Shown here: positions 1-11,170 of the stretch, piece by piece
Layout of the letters: each line of letters opens with the position of its first letter
Numbering within the stretch: position 1 is the stretch's first letter
DNA from: Gnetum montanum
Taxonomy: Eukaryota; Streptophyta; Gnetopsida; Gnetales; Gnetaceae
Length of the DNA stretch: 64,000 nucleotides
NCBI GenBank assembly: GCA_015680685.1
Contig: MNCI01009529.1
Coordinates: forward strand, 142,570-206,569
Reading direction: 5' to 3'
Notes under the pieces: generated by a model
Databases searched by the model: none
What the model was told of the DNA's origin: nothing
Seen by the model: the letters and a program-made list of their open reading frames with translations, nothing else
Program-made: the position numbers and the translations under genes

Positions 1-370
1 GAGCTTAGGTACGTGTTAGTCCTGGAATCATGACTATAAACTGATACCACAGATAAGTCCTGGATTATGACTATAAACTGATACCACAGAACAGTCTTGG
101 GTTACGACTTAAAACTAACACCACCATTGTCCTGACATCATGATAGTAAACTGACACCCCACAGTGTCCGCAATGACGATAAACTAGCATCCTTCTGGCA
201 TGACAGTAAAATGTCACCGTCACAATCGTTAGAGTCCGCTAAGACTATAAACTAGCTTGTTTCTGCATGGTCCGCTAAGACTCGAAACTGGCAACGTACC
301 GTCCGCCACGACGCTAAATGGGCAATGTCCAACGGGTTACGACATAAAACTAACCCATGATAGTCCATCA
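1..370 (+). repeat. Tandem array C of element 0 (between integrase and 3' UTR)
   Basis: Degenerate direct repeats with the core GACTATAAACTGATACCACA or GACTATAAACTAGC recur every few tens of bases. The reverse complement of the core resembles the AGTTTAAGGCC units of arrays A and B in the minus-strand copies. The same kind of array follows the integrase of element 5 (37940-38262), so this is taken as the post-integrase array of a + element whose pol lies left of the window. Confidence 0.75.
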
Positions 371-1354
371 AGACTGTAAACTGGCACGTTCATCTCCGAC
401 CCTTCACTCCACAGCCATATTCATTCATCAGAATCATTGCATCCCTCATCGGCACACAATCTCATCAACGTCGTCGACATCCGCACTCAGTGTTCAGAAT
501 CGCCCCCAATATTTTTGTTCGCCTGCAGCTGTTTAAGTCTAAGCTCATTTATTCACTCATGGTTTTCTTGTCTCCTTGGAGTTATGTTTGCAGGATGACG
601 CTCAAAGGTGCTCGTACGAGGATGCATTTCATCATAGGCAACAAGATGAGGCAATGTCCATTAATCCACCTGGCAAGACTGAATCAAACCGTTAACCCAT
701 ACATTCCCATTCCCCGAAAACTCCCCATCTGTTCATCAAACTATTGCACACTGCAAAACATTATAGCAGTCGCAACGCACAAAACATAATATTTGCACAT
801 GAGTACAAGAACAATCAGTTCAAAAAAAAAACGGGACCCTTGGCACTTCCCATTCAAGCCTCAGGCGGGAAGGCATCAGCCCTGAAAATAGGTACTCATG
901 TCAAAAGCAATCAAGAAACATCCTGTCGCATGGCTTTGGCACCTTGCTTACAGTTTCCCCAAACAAGGGTGTTGTTCCTTCAAAGAATGCAAAACATCAC
1001 CCCGTGGCTTTGGCAAGCTCTCTTGAACACTAACCAAGAGCAATGTTCTGCCAAAGGACGCACATCGCATGCCTGAATTCCGAGTCTGCCAAAAAAATGG
1101 CTATCGACGAGGACCGGCATGCCGCACACCTGAGCATCCCATTTCCCCAACATGATCCCTCAGACAATCACTAATCCCCACAATCCCTTCTCTCATACCA
1201 GCTACCAATCTCACCTTTTTCAATCCCATACGCTACTAAACACGGTACGATGACGTCTAGTCAAGTGGTAATGGACAATGCTTTTCTCAAGTTGCTTGTG
1301 GTGTTTTGCGCTTCTTTGTCGACGCTTCTCGGGTTGATTCCTCCAAGCATCAAC
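371..1354 (+). other. 3' untranslated region of element 0
   Basis: No convincing coding sequence. Several blocks align by eye with the equivalent region of element 5: about 480-640 with 38890-39080 (shared GTTTGCAGGATGA-like core), and 1261-1354 with 39800-39890, which leads into the polypurine tract. Short open frames here are shadows. It lies directly upstream of the 3' LTR. Confidence 0.6.
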
Positions 1355-1363
1355 AAAGAGGGG
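1355..1363 (+). other. Polypurine tract, element 0
   Basis: AAAGAGGGG lies four bases before the TG of the LTR, the normal position of the plus-strand primer of an LTR retrotransposon. Element 5 has AAAGAGGG at the same place (39893-39900). Confidence 0.8.
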
Positions 1364-1506
1364 TCAATGAAACACCACAAAAAATTTCGAGTTTGGCACT
1401 TGTCCAACAAGAAGTAGATCCCTGTGACCCTCAGATGGCATCGGCTACATTTGGAGTCACACATGGCAATTTTGAGGACTGAAACACTCGATTTTTACCA
1501 AGTGTT

Positions 1507-1950
1507 GTGCCAGCATCTATGCCCAGCGTCTACGCCTCGCATATACGCCCAGCATCTACGCCTCGCGTATACGCCCAACGTATACGCCAGACGCCCAGCA
1601 TACACGCCTCACATGTACGCTCAGCAGGTGCAATAGGAGCAAGAATTGAGACAAGTCGGTGGCTAGCATCCATCAGCATATATGCCCGAGCGTATACACC
1701 AGCATCCATCAGCGTATACGCCCAATGTATACGCCAGCATCCATCAACGTATACGCCCAGCGTACACCCAAGTTCACACGCCCAGCAAGTCTAACGTATA
1801 CGCCCAGCATACACCCAAGTTCACACGCCCAGCAAGTCTGACGTATACGCCCAGCAAGTCTAACGTATACGCCCAGCATACACCCAAGTTCACACGCCTA
1901 GCAAGTCTGACGTATACGCCCAGCGTATACGCCAGCCTGATGTAGCATAT
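1507..1950 (+). repeat. U3 palindromic word array (GTATACGC type), element 0
   Basis: Dense irregular repeats of CGTATACGCCCAGC and CGTATACGCCAGCATCCATC. The inner word GCGTATACGC is self-complementary. Three frames stay open across it and would give Tyr-Thr-Pro-Ser-rich peptides, a by-product of the repeat rather than a gene. Confidence 0.85.
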
Positions 1951-2040
1951 ATGCCCAGCGTATACCATGTTTCTAAATTGTACATGCCCGGTCGACACGC
2001 CACGTGTCTCCCAACCTGACTTTCCCGGTAAACCTTCCCC

Positions 2041-2047
2041 TATAAAA
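2041..2047 (+). promoter_or_regulatory. TATA box of element 0 LTR
   Basis: TATAAAA within CCCCTATAAAAGGCCC, about 670 bp into the LTR. The other family-1 LTRs have TATA-like boxes in a comparable setting. Confidence 0.65.
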
Positions 2048-2299
2048 GGCCCAGTTTTCCGCATTTTTAAGGTGGGCAAAAATTGACCAGAGCAGACCCA
2101 GAGCAATTACGCTGTAAAAGGAGAGCTTGAAACCCTCACACGCTGGAAGTCCTATACGCTGAGCACAGTCTCTACGCTCTGCCTACCGTACGAACCAACC
2201 GCCTCCCTACACCCGCCGGGGCTTTATGTCCGCCTTGTGTACACGCACAACTGCGTTAAGACCGGTACCTCGAAAATTTTTTTCTTACAGCGTCGTTGT

Positions 2300-2605
2300 T
2301 GTAGTTTACATTCTATTTACGCTCACTTTGTTTACGCTATTTACATTTATCTACGCTGCTCAAACTTGTTTACGTTGTTTACGCTTGTTTACGCTTACGC
2401 TGCACTTACGCTTTACGTTGTCTACGCTCTGGTTATGCTATACGCTGTCCACGTTCTGTTTACCTTTTACGCTTTACGCCTTGTTTACGCTTTACGCTGT
2501 TCATGCTGTTTACGCTGTACACACCCTGTTTACACCGTTTATGCTATACGCGCTTTGTTTACGCTTTACGATGTCTACGCTCGCTACACTGTTTACGCCT
2601 AACCC
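2300..2605 (+). repeat. TTTACGCT-rich array in R/U5 of element 0 LTR
   Basis: TTTACGCT, TCTACGCT and CTTTACG words recur at roughly 10-20 bp spacing. The open frames on the + strand (Leu/Phe/Tyr-rich) arise from the repeat and are not called as genes. Confidence 0.75.
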
Positions 2606-2794
2606 AGTGTATAACACTTCGGTGATGCTCGGGGAAATCCTTGTCTGATCCACGTGCGGACCACCCAAGGTATCCTACCTTCATGCATTCCAGCTCGCCC
2701 TCAGGCGAAGGTAGGGTCATCTGTGCTCGTCCCGTGATCCCGTGGTCTTTGTTTTTCCTTCTAGCCGGGGACCGACGATTTCGGGCGGTACACC

Positions 2795-2845
2795 CATGAT
2801 GCCAGCGGGTCTAAAGGGGACGACCCTCCCACCCTAGATGTTTAG
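2795..2845 (+). pseudogene. C-terminal fragment of the antisense gene of element 1
   Basis: Seventeen codons ending in TAG. The residues DASGSKGDDPPTLDV resemble the last exon of the copy in element 2 (16120-16221, ending EGDTPPNPDA). The rest of the gene lies beyond the inserted element 0, left of the window. Its position, just before array A and the end of gag-protease on the other strand, matches elements 2 and 3. Confidence 0.7.
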
Positions 2846-3110
2846 TTTTATTTGTTTTTCATTTTTTTGACTCAGATTTATACGAGAATTTTTAATTGAG
2901 ATGGACGAAACCAATTAACTCTTGTACTTGTACAACATTTCATGTATAAGAAATTTTTTTTTGTTGATTTTGGGTTTAATTGCAAACACGACACGACAAT
3001 GTAAAATGTTTTGGTTTGTTTTTATGGTTTAAGTGTAATGTGCAGATGTAATTATAAGTCAAGGTATAACGACAAATGAAAGAGGAAAATAAAGTATAAA
3101 TGGATGATCT
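2846..3110. other. 3' flank of antisense gene, element 1
   Basis: AT-rich non-coding spacer. It aligns loosely with 16222-16733 of element 2 (for example GGACGAAACCAATTAACT against GGATGGAATCAGTTAATT). It separates the convergent 3' ends of the antisense gene and gag-protease. Confidence 0.55.
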
Positions 3111-3345
3111 AGTTTAAGGTCGTTTCAGGCCAGATTCGCACTAGTTTAAGGTCATTTCGGGCCAGATTCACACTAGTTTAAGGTCGTTTCAGGCCCCAGT
3201 GTAAGTAAGGAATGTTTCGAATGACACGGGTGGGTTTCTCGGTTGACCAACCATTTTTGATCGTGGCTAGTTTTATGTCATTGCAGACATAGTAGTTTAA
3301 CGTCATTTCGGACAGATTGTAGTTTAACGTCGTTTCAGACAGTGG
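3111..3345 (+). repeat. Tandem array A of element 1
   Basis: Units AGTTTAAGGTCGTTTCAGGC start at 3111, 3143 and 3175 (period 32 bp). Variant AGTTTAACGTC units lie further on, near 3292 and 3321. It sits between the stop of the antisense gene and the stop of gag-protease, as in elements 2 and 3. Confidence 0.85.
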
Positions 3346-3358
3346 TGTTTTTCATTAT

Positions 3359-6300
3359 TCATTGGTTTAGTAATTTTTTGATTTTTCGCATTTTTGCGTT
3401 GGGAGTAGAGTTAGCAGGTATGATTCTATATTCAACGTCCCCTTCGCTGATCACATTGAATGGTAATTCAGCCCAAGGGATGTCTGATGGAATAGTCCCC
3501 GCATCGGTGTTTTAAGATGTTTTGGCATTTAGTGTGAGTTCTGTGTTAGTTGTTGTTTCTAAGTGAGGAGGTGTATGTACAATGTCTGGCCTGGGTAGTT
3601 CTATTTTGGGTGGATCTTCTTTTGCGTTTAAAGGATTATCGCTTGTCGGTGGTTGTTCATTTATGTCATGTTGTCTAGGCTCTTTGAGCTTAACCTCTTA
3701 GCCTTGGTCTGTGTCTATGTACGATGAGATGATGGGTGTAGTAGCCTTCTTGTGTATAATGATTTCACCACCTTCATAAGGCAAGTGAATCTCCTGATGT
3801 ATAGGGGATGAGACTGCTTTTAGTTGGGCTAACCAAGGCCTTCCTAATATTAGGTTGAATCCTGGCATCTCATTGATTACTAAGAATTTGGCGGATGTGG
3901 GGAATTGGTCCCCCGCTATGAAGTCCAAGGTCATAGTGCCTTTGACTGCCACGCACGATCTGCTGAATGATTTTAAGCATGTGGTAGTGGTTGGTTTGAT
4001 TAGCTCTATGAGCCTGAGTTGTTCGATGATGGGATATGGCACTACGTTTGTGACGACTCCATCATCTACATGGATCCTATGTATCTGGAATTGGTTTACT
4101 CTTATTGTTATAAACATAGGGGCTGTTGTTATCTCCCCTGTTTTCTTATCCACCTTGATGTTATCGTTATGGAAACTTAATGGTTTGGAATTTGACCCTT
4201 GGGGTGAGTACATTACCGCATGAATCGAAGATTCATTTGGAGGCAAGTCCTCACTTACTGGAATCGACGTTAACATGCGCACTAAAGCTTCACAATGTGT
4301 TTAAGATGTTAAAACTAGGTCATATAAGCTTAGCGAAGTATTCTTTTGTTTGAGCGCTTGTGTGACCTATGTTAGGGCTGTTGCTAAGTCTCTACTGTTG
4401 GGCGTGTGTATATCGACGATGACTTGATCCATTAGGCCTAACAATTTTATTTCGTGCATCATTAGTCTATCATCCTTTTTTGGAATTGTTGATTCGGGCG
4501 TGTCATGTTTTCTAGATGATTCCCCCTCGTGGCCTGCATTTGGTTTATCATTAGGTTGTGTCATGGGTATCACATTTAATGGAGTAGGTTTAGGAGGTCC
4601 TAAGGCTAGCTGTTGACGCTCCTTTTTCAAGCGCTCCCCATAAGCCTGTCCACTAAGTGTTCTCGTGTGTGACGCGGGGGCGTGATTGATTTTGATGCCT
4701 CAGGTTGCCTTGGGATTCATACTACATATGGAGTCGGGTGGGGTTGCAGTTGGACAGTCGCCTACAGTTGGGTGCTAGACGGGCTAGGCACCTTGATGAC
4801 ATAGGGGCTTGGTTTTTTTTGTGTCTGGGAATTAGAGGATTGGGGATCACTAGGATGTTCGGGTGTCCTAACGACATATGGGGTTGGTTTAGGTGGAGGT
4901 TGGACCTCCATTGTTGAAATCGTGGGTGGCACTCGGAGTACGTAAGGGGCAGGCCGAGTAGGAGGGGTTGGTAGATTTGAGGTAGTGACGGCGGGAGGTA
5001 TACGCACCACGTATGGTTTTTCACGTCTCGGGGTGTTAAAAGCCGTTACAGCAGGGGGGACATGGACAACATAAGGTTGCTACGGGGTGTATGATGATTG
5101 AGGCATGGATGTTGATGTAGTGGGAGGAATACGTACTACAAATGGCTTGTTAGGCGTTTGTTGTTCATAGTCAGAGTAAACGATGTTAATGCTAGGTGTT
5201 TCAGGTTCATTATCTAGGTAGATTGTGTTAATAACGTATGGTGCCTCTTTGGTATTCAGAGGGTCTTTATACACACCCATAGCCTGGTTCTGTGGTTGGA
5301 CCAGGTTGGCCTCATCAAAAGTGATTTGGCCTCCATCGATCATTCGTTGTATGTCTTGTTTCAGGGTGAAACAGTAATCCATGCCATGCCCATTACATTG
5401 GTGATAGTCATAGAAGCGGTCCATCCTGAAACCTTTGGGTACTGGGGGTTCATCCGGCATTGCTAGGCTTGGGTTCTGAACCAGTTGATAGAACTGGTCA
5501 TGTCTTTGGATTGCTGCCGGGAACAACTATTTATGTTTCATTAATCCAGCCCTCAGGAGTTGATCGAATAGCTGGGATGGCTTCATAGGCAATGGCGTAT
5601 ATTGGGAGGGTTCTTTCCTCTCAAAGTTTCTCGTACGGTTTGGTGTTGGATTCTGTGATGAGGAAGATTCTGGTGTAGTCGTGGGAGTAGGTTTAGTATA
5701 ATTAGTAGGGGCCACCGGCGGTTTGTTTTTTTGTGCCATATTTGATTGTTGCGTTTCCACTATTGTCACTATAGTTGTTTTAGCCTTTTCTTTATCTTTC
5801 TTACTGTGTTGATTTTTAAAGGCTAAATATGCAGGATCATGGCTATTTTGGGCCACCTCCTCTATATTTTTAATCTGTACAAAGGCTTGATTAAGGTTAC
5901 ACGCATTGAGGTAATATAACTTGGATTTGAAAAAGTCGTTAACAACCCCCTTTAGAATGGTGAGCAGATATGTCTATGGGATTGGCTCATGGAGCTCATT
6001 GAGAGCAGTGCTCCACCTCTGGATGAATTTTTGTACAGGTTCTAAAGGTGCTTGTTTGACCTGTATAAGGCTGTCAAGTGTTGCTTCAAGTTTCAAGTTA
6101 TACTTGAACCTAGTAACAAATTGATGTAACAACTCTTCTAAGGAAAATATCGAGTTTCTTGGCAAGGCCCGATACCAATCAAGTGTTCTCCCTGCAAGGG
6201 ACATAGGGAACACTCACAAAATGACGTGGGGCCACGCTTGGAGTAATGCACATTCTAATCTAAATGTTATAAGGTAAGCATTGGGGTCCATCTCCCCGTT

Positions 6301-7572
6301 ATATTTAGTTAGCGTAGGCAATGATACGCCTTTGGGTAAGGTGAGGGGCGGAATGGAAGAGTTGATGGGGTCATCATGGTAAAAGTCCACTACCTTCAAC
6401 TCTCCGTCGGCAGCTGTTTTGAGGTGTTTGACCTCGTCAGTTAGTTCCTGCATTAGTTTTTTAGCATATGACCAGTCTTGAGCGCTAGGTGAGGTGGCAG
6501 CTTGGGGATGTGGTCCAGTGTATAGATTAGATTGTTGAATAGTAGGTTGGAAGGTTGAAAGCTGTGTAGTTGGCGGTTGTACTTGAGGAATGTTTATAGC
6601 AGATGGCATCAGGGGCGGCATATTGTGAGCAAGGGGTTGCTGTTGTTATGGTTATGTTTGGGAGATGTTAACTGGTGGCATTGTATGAGGTGGTATGTTG
6701 TAGTGAGGGGGTTGATGTGGTTGAGCACCCATCGCTGCCCATTGCCCAGTCATGTTTTGTGTAGGAATCCCCTGAACTTGTTGAGTTATGGCAGTAAAAG
6801 GGGCTCCGTGAGTTTGGACCTGGGGGATATAATGGGTAGATGTAGCTGTCGGTATCACATGCGGCATCCCGATCATGCAAGGTGAGAAGGTTTCCCCCAC
6901 ATTATTTTGAGGGGGTTGCATTTGTAAGAACGGGGGTGCCGTAGTTACGGGAGGAATTGCCAGGGGAAGCGTATTGACTTGAATGTCAGTTGATGGAGGA
7001 ATAGGGACGAGTGCGGCTATGTCTTGTTGAGGTGCATGCGCTTGCGTGATGTTCAGTGGCTGGAGGGATGAAGTTTCGCCCGTGAATGGGTGAAACAATG
7101 GGTTTATATAAGTTTGTGGGCTAAGGGTGTGGTATGAGTCTTCATGTTCAGATTGGGCAGCGAACTCGTCCTCCTCTTCCGATTGAGGGTTTACTACAGG
7201 CCGATCTAGCAACTGGCTCCTTTGCAGGAGGAGTTGTGTGATGAGCTCAGAGTAAGGCTTTGGAATAGGGATGATATCGTACGGGGAAGGAATGAACTCT
7301 TGCCCTCCCCTGTAGAAAAGCTCGTATTGCCTTTTAACTTCTATTTCGGCTCAGTCCACAGCTAAGCCGGCTTGTATTTTCAGGCATATGAAGTTGTACT
7401 GGTCTTGACTTATGATGTTAGATGAAAGATTCCTTCCTTGCAACCTAAGGGATCGGCGAGGCCCCACTGTGGGTTGTGCCACTGGCTGTTGGACTACGAG
7501 TTGTTGGACAGCCATGGTGCCCATGATGTCTGTGACTTGGGTGGTTGTAGCGATGGTGTTTGCGATGTTCAT
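3359..7572 (-). pseudogene. gag-protease polyprotein, element 1 (broken)
   Basis: Begins MNIANTIATTTQ and stops with TGA at 3359. In order: a Gln/Pro-rich N-terminal region (about 7210-6650); the retrotransposon gag core (KGVSLPTLTKYNGEMDP near 6330-6280, GRTLDWYRALP near 6190-6155); a zinc-knuckle-like DYHQCNGHGMDYC near 5400; a Pro-rich segment with repeated PYVVRIPP motifs (about 5250-4740); and a retropepsin-like protease (HVDDGVVTN near 4060, then FNLILGRPWLAQL near 3860-3820). Product role: capsid/nucleocapsid plus protease of a Ty3/gypsy element. It is inactive: there are in-frame stops after residue 73 and near 6655, 6210 and 5525, plus frameshifts. RT does not follow. Array A and the antisense gene come next, as in elements 2 and 3. 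Confidence 0.88.
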
Positions 7573-8237
7573 GATGAGCAGTTGAGAATATGTGGCAGTG
7601 AAGGGATATCGAATTAGTGTACTTAGTGCAGCATAAACCTACATTCGTGCCGTACAGCATATACACTGGGTCTCAACGTATAGGCTTCAGCGTAAATAGT
7701 GTAGACAGCGTGTACGTATGCAGCGTATAGTGTCATTGTAGAGAATCTACAACGTAGAGTGTGCAGCGTATATGCTCAGCAGCATATACAGCGTCAGCAT
7801 ACATCGTAGACAAGGTGATAGCATACAGAGTGTAGCATATACGGACAACAGTGTAAACGAGTTTAGGGCTTAGACAGGGTCTTGTATGTAGCATAGACAA
7901 AGTCTACAGCATAAAGTGAGCAGCGTAAATGAAGTTGTGTGTGCAGCATGGACAAAGTCTGCAGCGTAAATCGTGCAGTGTATATTCAGCAGCGTAGACA
8001 CTGGGGATTTTGTAGACAGAGTTAGCGTATGGTTGACCACGTAGACGCTAAGAGAGTGGCAGATGGTAAGTTTTAAACGGGGCAGCATAGATGCTCAACA
8101 GCGTAGACGTTGGATGGTTTGTAGACAATAAGTTTTTACATAGCAGCATAGACGTTGGGAGGTTTGCAGATAGGGTCGACGTATACTCGACAGTGTAGAC
8201 GTTGGGAGTTTTTGAAGCATAGTAAGTTTAAGGCAGA
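7573..8237 (-). other. 5' leader of element 1 with LTR-like word array
   Basis: Non-coding region between the primer site and gag. It carries many GCGTATA, GCGTAGAC and AGCGTAAA words of the same type as the LTR of this element (8945-9445). No convincing gene. Confidence 0.65.
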
Positions 8238-8256
8238 GGCCCTCCTTCTAGCGCCA
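8238..8256 (-). other. Primer binding site, element 1
   Basis: On the minus strand TGGCGCTAGAAGGAGGGCC starts five bases inside the LTR end. Elements 2 and 3 carry TGACACTAGAAGG and TGCACTAGAAGG at the same place, as expected of C-to-T decay. I do not assign the primer tRNA. Confidence 0.75.
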
Positions 8257-8851
8257 ATTTCTGTATTGTCTGAAATCGTCGATCTTCGGCTGGAAGGAAA
8301 CAGAATCCGTGGGACTACCAGATACGCACAGAAGACCCTACCTTCACCTGAGGGTCAGCTGGAATGAACGAAGGCAGAGTACCTTGTATGGTTTGGACGC
8401 GGATCAAGCAAGGATTTCCCCGAACGTACACCGAGGTGCTATATGCTGGGTTATACGTGAACGGCATAACAGGCATAAAACAGAGCGTAAACAATGTAAT
8501 TGATGTGAACAGAGCATAAACGTAAAAGAGCATAAATAGAATACATGCAACAATTAATGCAAACTATAATAGATTTTAGGAAGAAAATGTAACAATGGCA
8601 TTTCAAAATGAGAGTTACAATGCACCGGTCTAACGCAGTTGTGGCTTTGACACAAGGCAGATGAAAAGCCCTGGTGGATGCAGGGATGATTGTGGGCTGG
8701 TTCACACTATAGGCACAGCGTAGAGGCTGTATGCTCAGTGTACAAGGTTGTTCAGTGTACAAGGTTCTCTTCTCTGGTTCTCAGCGTCTCTTCTCTCTCT
8801 GGTTTACTCCAAAATTTGCCGACTAACCCCGATCTAGTGAAAAATTGGGGC

Positions 8852-8858
8852 TTTTATA
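8852..8858 (-). promoter_or_regulatory. TATA box of element 1 LTR
   Basis: TATAAAA on the minus strand, in CTTGTATAAAAGCCCC, the position equivalent to 2041 in element 0. Confidence 0.6.
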
Positions 8859-8944
8859 CAAGTTTTGACGTTAGACTCGGGTTGGGCGACACGTGGCACA
8901 TTGACCGAGTGAAAAAGCATAAAATTTACAAGTGTACAATAGAT

Positions 8945-9445
8945 TACATTTGCTAAGCGTATACGCTGAGTGTATATGCTGTATCAAGCAAGCGTAGACT
9001 CTGGGCGTATACGCTGGATGTGCTGGGTGTATACGGTTGATATGCTGAGCATATACGTTGGATGTGCATGGGCGTACACACTGGGCCTATACGCTGTGGA
9101 TGCTGAGCGTATACGCTGGAGTGTATATGCTGAAGGATGCTGATTGTATACGTCGGAGCATATACGCTGAAGTATGCTGGGCATATATGCTGATGGTTGC
9201 TACCTTGTACCAAGTCTTGTCCTGCAGTGTTGTTTTCATGCCGTCTTCGGGGATTGCATGTCGGGCGTATGCATCAGTCGTACAAGCTAAACGTACTTGT
9301 GAGGTGTGTACACTGGTCGTGTACGCTATGAACATCGGGCATATACGTTGGGCCTATACGTTGAACGTATACGCTGTGAATGTGAACTTTAAGCGTATAT
9401 GCTGAGAATGTAGACTTAGGCGTATACGCTGAGAATACATACCTA
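8945..9445 (-). repeat. U3 palindromic word array (GCGTATACGC type), element 1
   Basis: At least fifteen GCGTATACGCTG-like words with irregular spacing, some decayed to GCATATACGCTG. The inner decamer is a perfect palindrome. Overlapping open frames on both strands are products of this array. Confidence 0.85.
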
Positions 9446-9573
9446 GTGAAAATTAAGCATTTGATCTTTGAAGTTGCCATGTTTGATACCAGATGTAGCC
9501 ATGGTCGTCTGTGAGTCCCAAGGACTTGCTTCTTGTTGGAAGAGTACTAAGCTCGAAATTTTGTGGTGTTTCA

Positions 9574-10967
9574 AAGGTAGATGTGAAACGATTTATCATT
9601 TTGAGGTGGATAAACTGTGGGTATTTGAAAAAGTGCTATTTTAATGTTGTCAAATGCTTCCTGGCACTATGGAGTCCATTCAAAATGGATGTTCTTGCGT
9701 AGCAAGTGGTTCATAGGTTTCAACTTGTCCGTCAGTTTTTCTATGAAACGCCTGATGAACTATAATCTACCTTGTAGACCTCGGAGTTCGGTCAGGTTGC
9801 TAGGTGGTTTTAAGTTGGTTATGGCCTTAACCTTATCAGGGTCTACTTGTATCCCTGCTTCCAAGGCTATGAATCCAAGCATTTTACCTATTTTGACTCC
9901 AAAGAAACATTTCTTTGGGTTAAGTCTCAGCTCATATTTTAAACAACGCTTTAGTACCAAGTCAAGATCTTTTACGTGTTATTCTGATGTCTTTGATTTA
10001 ACCACGATATCATCCATGTAGTCATTGAGCGATTTGAAGATATAATCACTAAAGATAAATGTCATCGCTCTTTGGTATGTAGCACTGGCATTCTTGAGAC
10101 CGAATGACATCATCGTGTAGCAAAAAGTCCCTCATGGTGTCATGAAGGTCGTCCTAAGTTGATGTTCAAGATTAATCCGAATCTGGTTATATCCTAAAAA
10201 GACATCCATAAAAGATAACAAGGCATGCCCAGTAGTCGAGTCAACTAGTTGATCAATGCTAGGTAGGGGGAAATCATCTTTTATGGTCGCAACGTTGAGG
10301 TCCTGGAAGTCAATGCATAGGTGAATGCTTCTGTTCTTCTTTAGGACAATGACCATGTTGGATACCTAGTCAGCATAGTCAATAGCCTGAATGAAACCAG
10401 CCTAATAAAGTTTGGTGATTTCATTGCGGACTGCCAACGCTACCTCAGGCTTAACCTTACGTGCTTTTTATTTCACTGGTCTTAATTTTGGATTGAGTAT
10501 AATGTTGTGCTGGACTATTCAAGGGTCTAGCCCAAGCATGTCAGTGTAAGACCAAGCGAATGCTTTTATGTTGTCTTTAAGCACTTGTGCTATGTCATTA
10601 GCTAGTTGCAGACTTAACAATGTACTTAGTTTTAGGATTTTAACTTCGCCATCTGGCACGGTAATGGGGACTTCAGCCAAGGGGTCTTCGGTGATGCTAT
10701 TAGTTTCTAGGTCTAGAGTCTTGGTCATCATTTCAAAATAATCTAGCATTTGTTGAGTTGATGCCACAAAGTGTCGTTTTTTGTTGAGCCTAAATCAATA
10801 GACTCCATGTTGATTTCTCGTGTGATCGTTCTGTGTGGTCCATTGATAGATAGTGGTAAGAATAATTGCTTGTTGTCCATGATGTTTGCTCCTGCCAATA
10901 AATAGTGAGCAGTGTCAATCAGGTGGTTGGTTATTTTCGGATGTAAGTAAGTTATGCGTTTATGCAT
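9574..10967 (-). pseudogene. Reverse transcriptase and start of RNase H, element 2 (broken)
   Basis: Reads from array B leftwards. The N-terminal lead-in (ITYLHPKITNHLIDTAHYLL) is followed by the RT: CIDFQDLN near 10310, a FMDVFLGYNQIRI segment near 10200, the YMDD catalytic box at 10009-10020, then LNPKKCFFGV and TELRGLQGRL, and the start of RNase H (IHFEWTP) near 9680. Function in the family: reverse transcription of element RNA in the cytoplasmic particle. Several stops and frame changes make it inactive. Element 1's LTR at 9573 cuts it, and the rest, including integrase, lies left of the window. It begins only about 50 bp from array B rather than following protease, which is over 6 kb away across the antisense gene. 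Confidence 0.88.
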
Positions 10968-11020
10968 CTAAACTAGACCAAAGTATGCGATGGTAATTTG
11001 TTGTCGTATCCAGACGCATG

Positions 11021-11170
11021 GCAGTTTAAGGCCTTACTAGGTCGATTACGGCAGTTTAAGGCCTTACTAGGCCGATTACAGCAGTTTAAGGCCTTACCAG
11101 GCCGATTGTAGCAGTTTAAGGCCTTATCGGGCCGATTGCGGTAGTTTAAGGTCTTACCAGGCTGATAACT
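11021..11170 (+). repeat. Tandem array B of element 2, 30-bp period
   Basis: Five units GCAGTTTAAGGCCTTACTAG start at 11021, 11051, 11081, 11111 and 11141, exactly 30 bp apart. It lies between the 5' side of the antisense gene and the 5' end of pol, two genes that point away from each other. Confidence 0.92.

Larger units (their letters stand above)
1368..2792 (+). mobile_element. 3' LTR of element 0 (family 1), 1,425 bp
   Basis: It starts TGAAACACCACAAA and ends GGCGGTACA. The start matches, in reverse, the outer ends of the minus LTRs at 9573 and 23123. The end matches their inner ends next to the primer binding site. The U3 holds a GTATACGCC word array (1507-1950), a TATA box is at 2041, and the R/U5 part holds a TTTACGCT array. 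It interrupts the C-terminal end of the antisense gene of element 1, whose last codons resume at 2795. It is the most CpG-rich LTR in the window, consistent with being the youngest insertion. Confidence 0.85.
8262..9573 (-). mobile_element. 5' LTR of element 1 (family 1), 1,312 bp
   Basis: On the minus strand it starts TGAAACACCACAAAATTT at 9573 and ends GACAATACA at 8262, followed by the primer site. The last 200 bp align closely with 2590-2792 of element 0. The LTR interrupts the RT/RNase H reading frame of element 2, which stops abruptly at 9574, so element 1 is inserted in element 2. The matching 3' LTR lies left of the window. Confidence 0.88.

Noticed and set aside
1424-1945. Several overlapping open frames encoding Tyr-Thr-Pro-Ser-rich peptides
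   Set aside because: They lie in the GTATACGCC word array of an LTR and are open in several frames because of the repeat.
2226-2648. 140-codon and 121-codon Leu/Phe/Tyr-rich frames
   Set aside because: Created by TTTACGCT repeats in the LTR R/U5. No conservation in the LTRs of elements 1-3.
3855-4223. 122-codon + strand frame opposite the protease
   Set aside because: Shadow of the protease coding strand. Similar shadows occur at 17012-17425 and 17447-17683 in element 2.
11021-11170. CRISPR-like regular array
   Set aside because: Units are contiguous 30-bp tandem repeats without unique spacers, in plant retrotransposon DNA with no cas genes.
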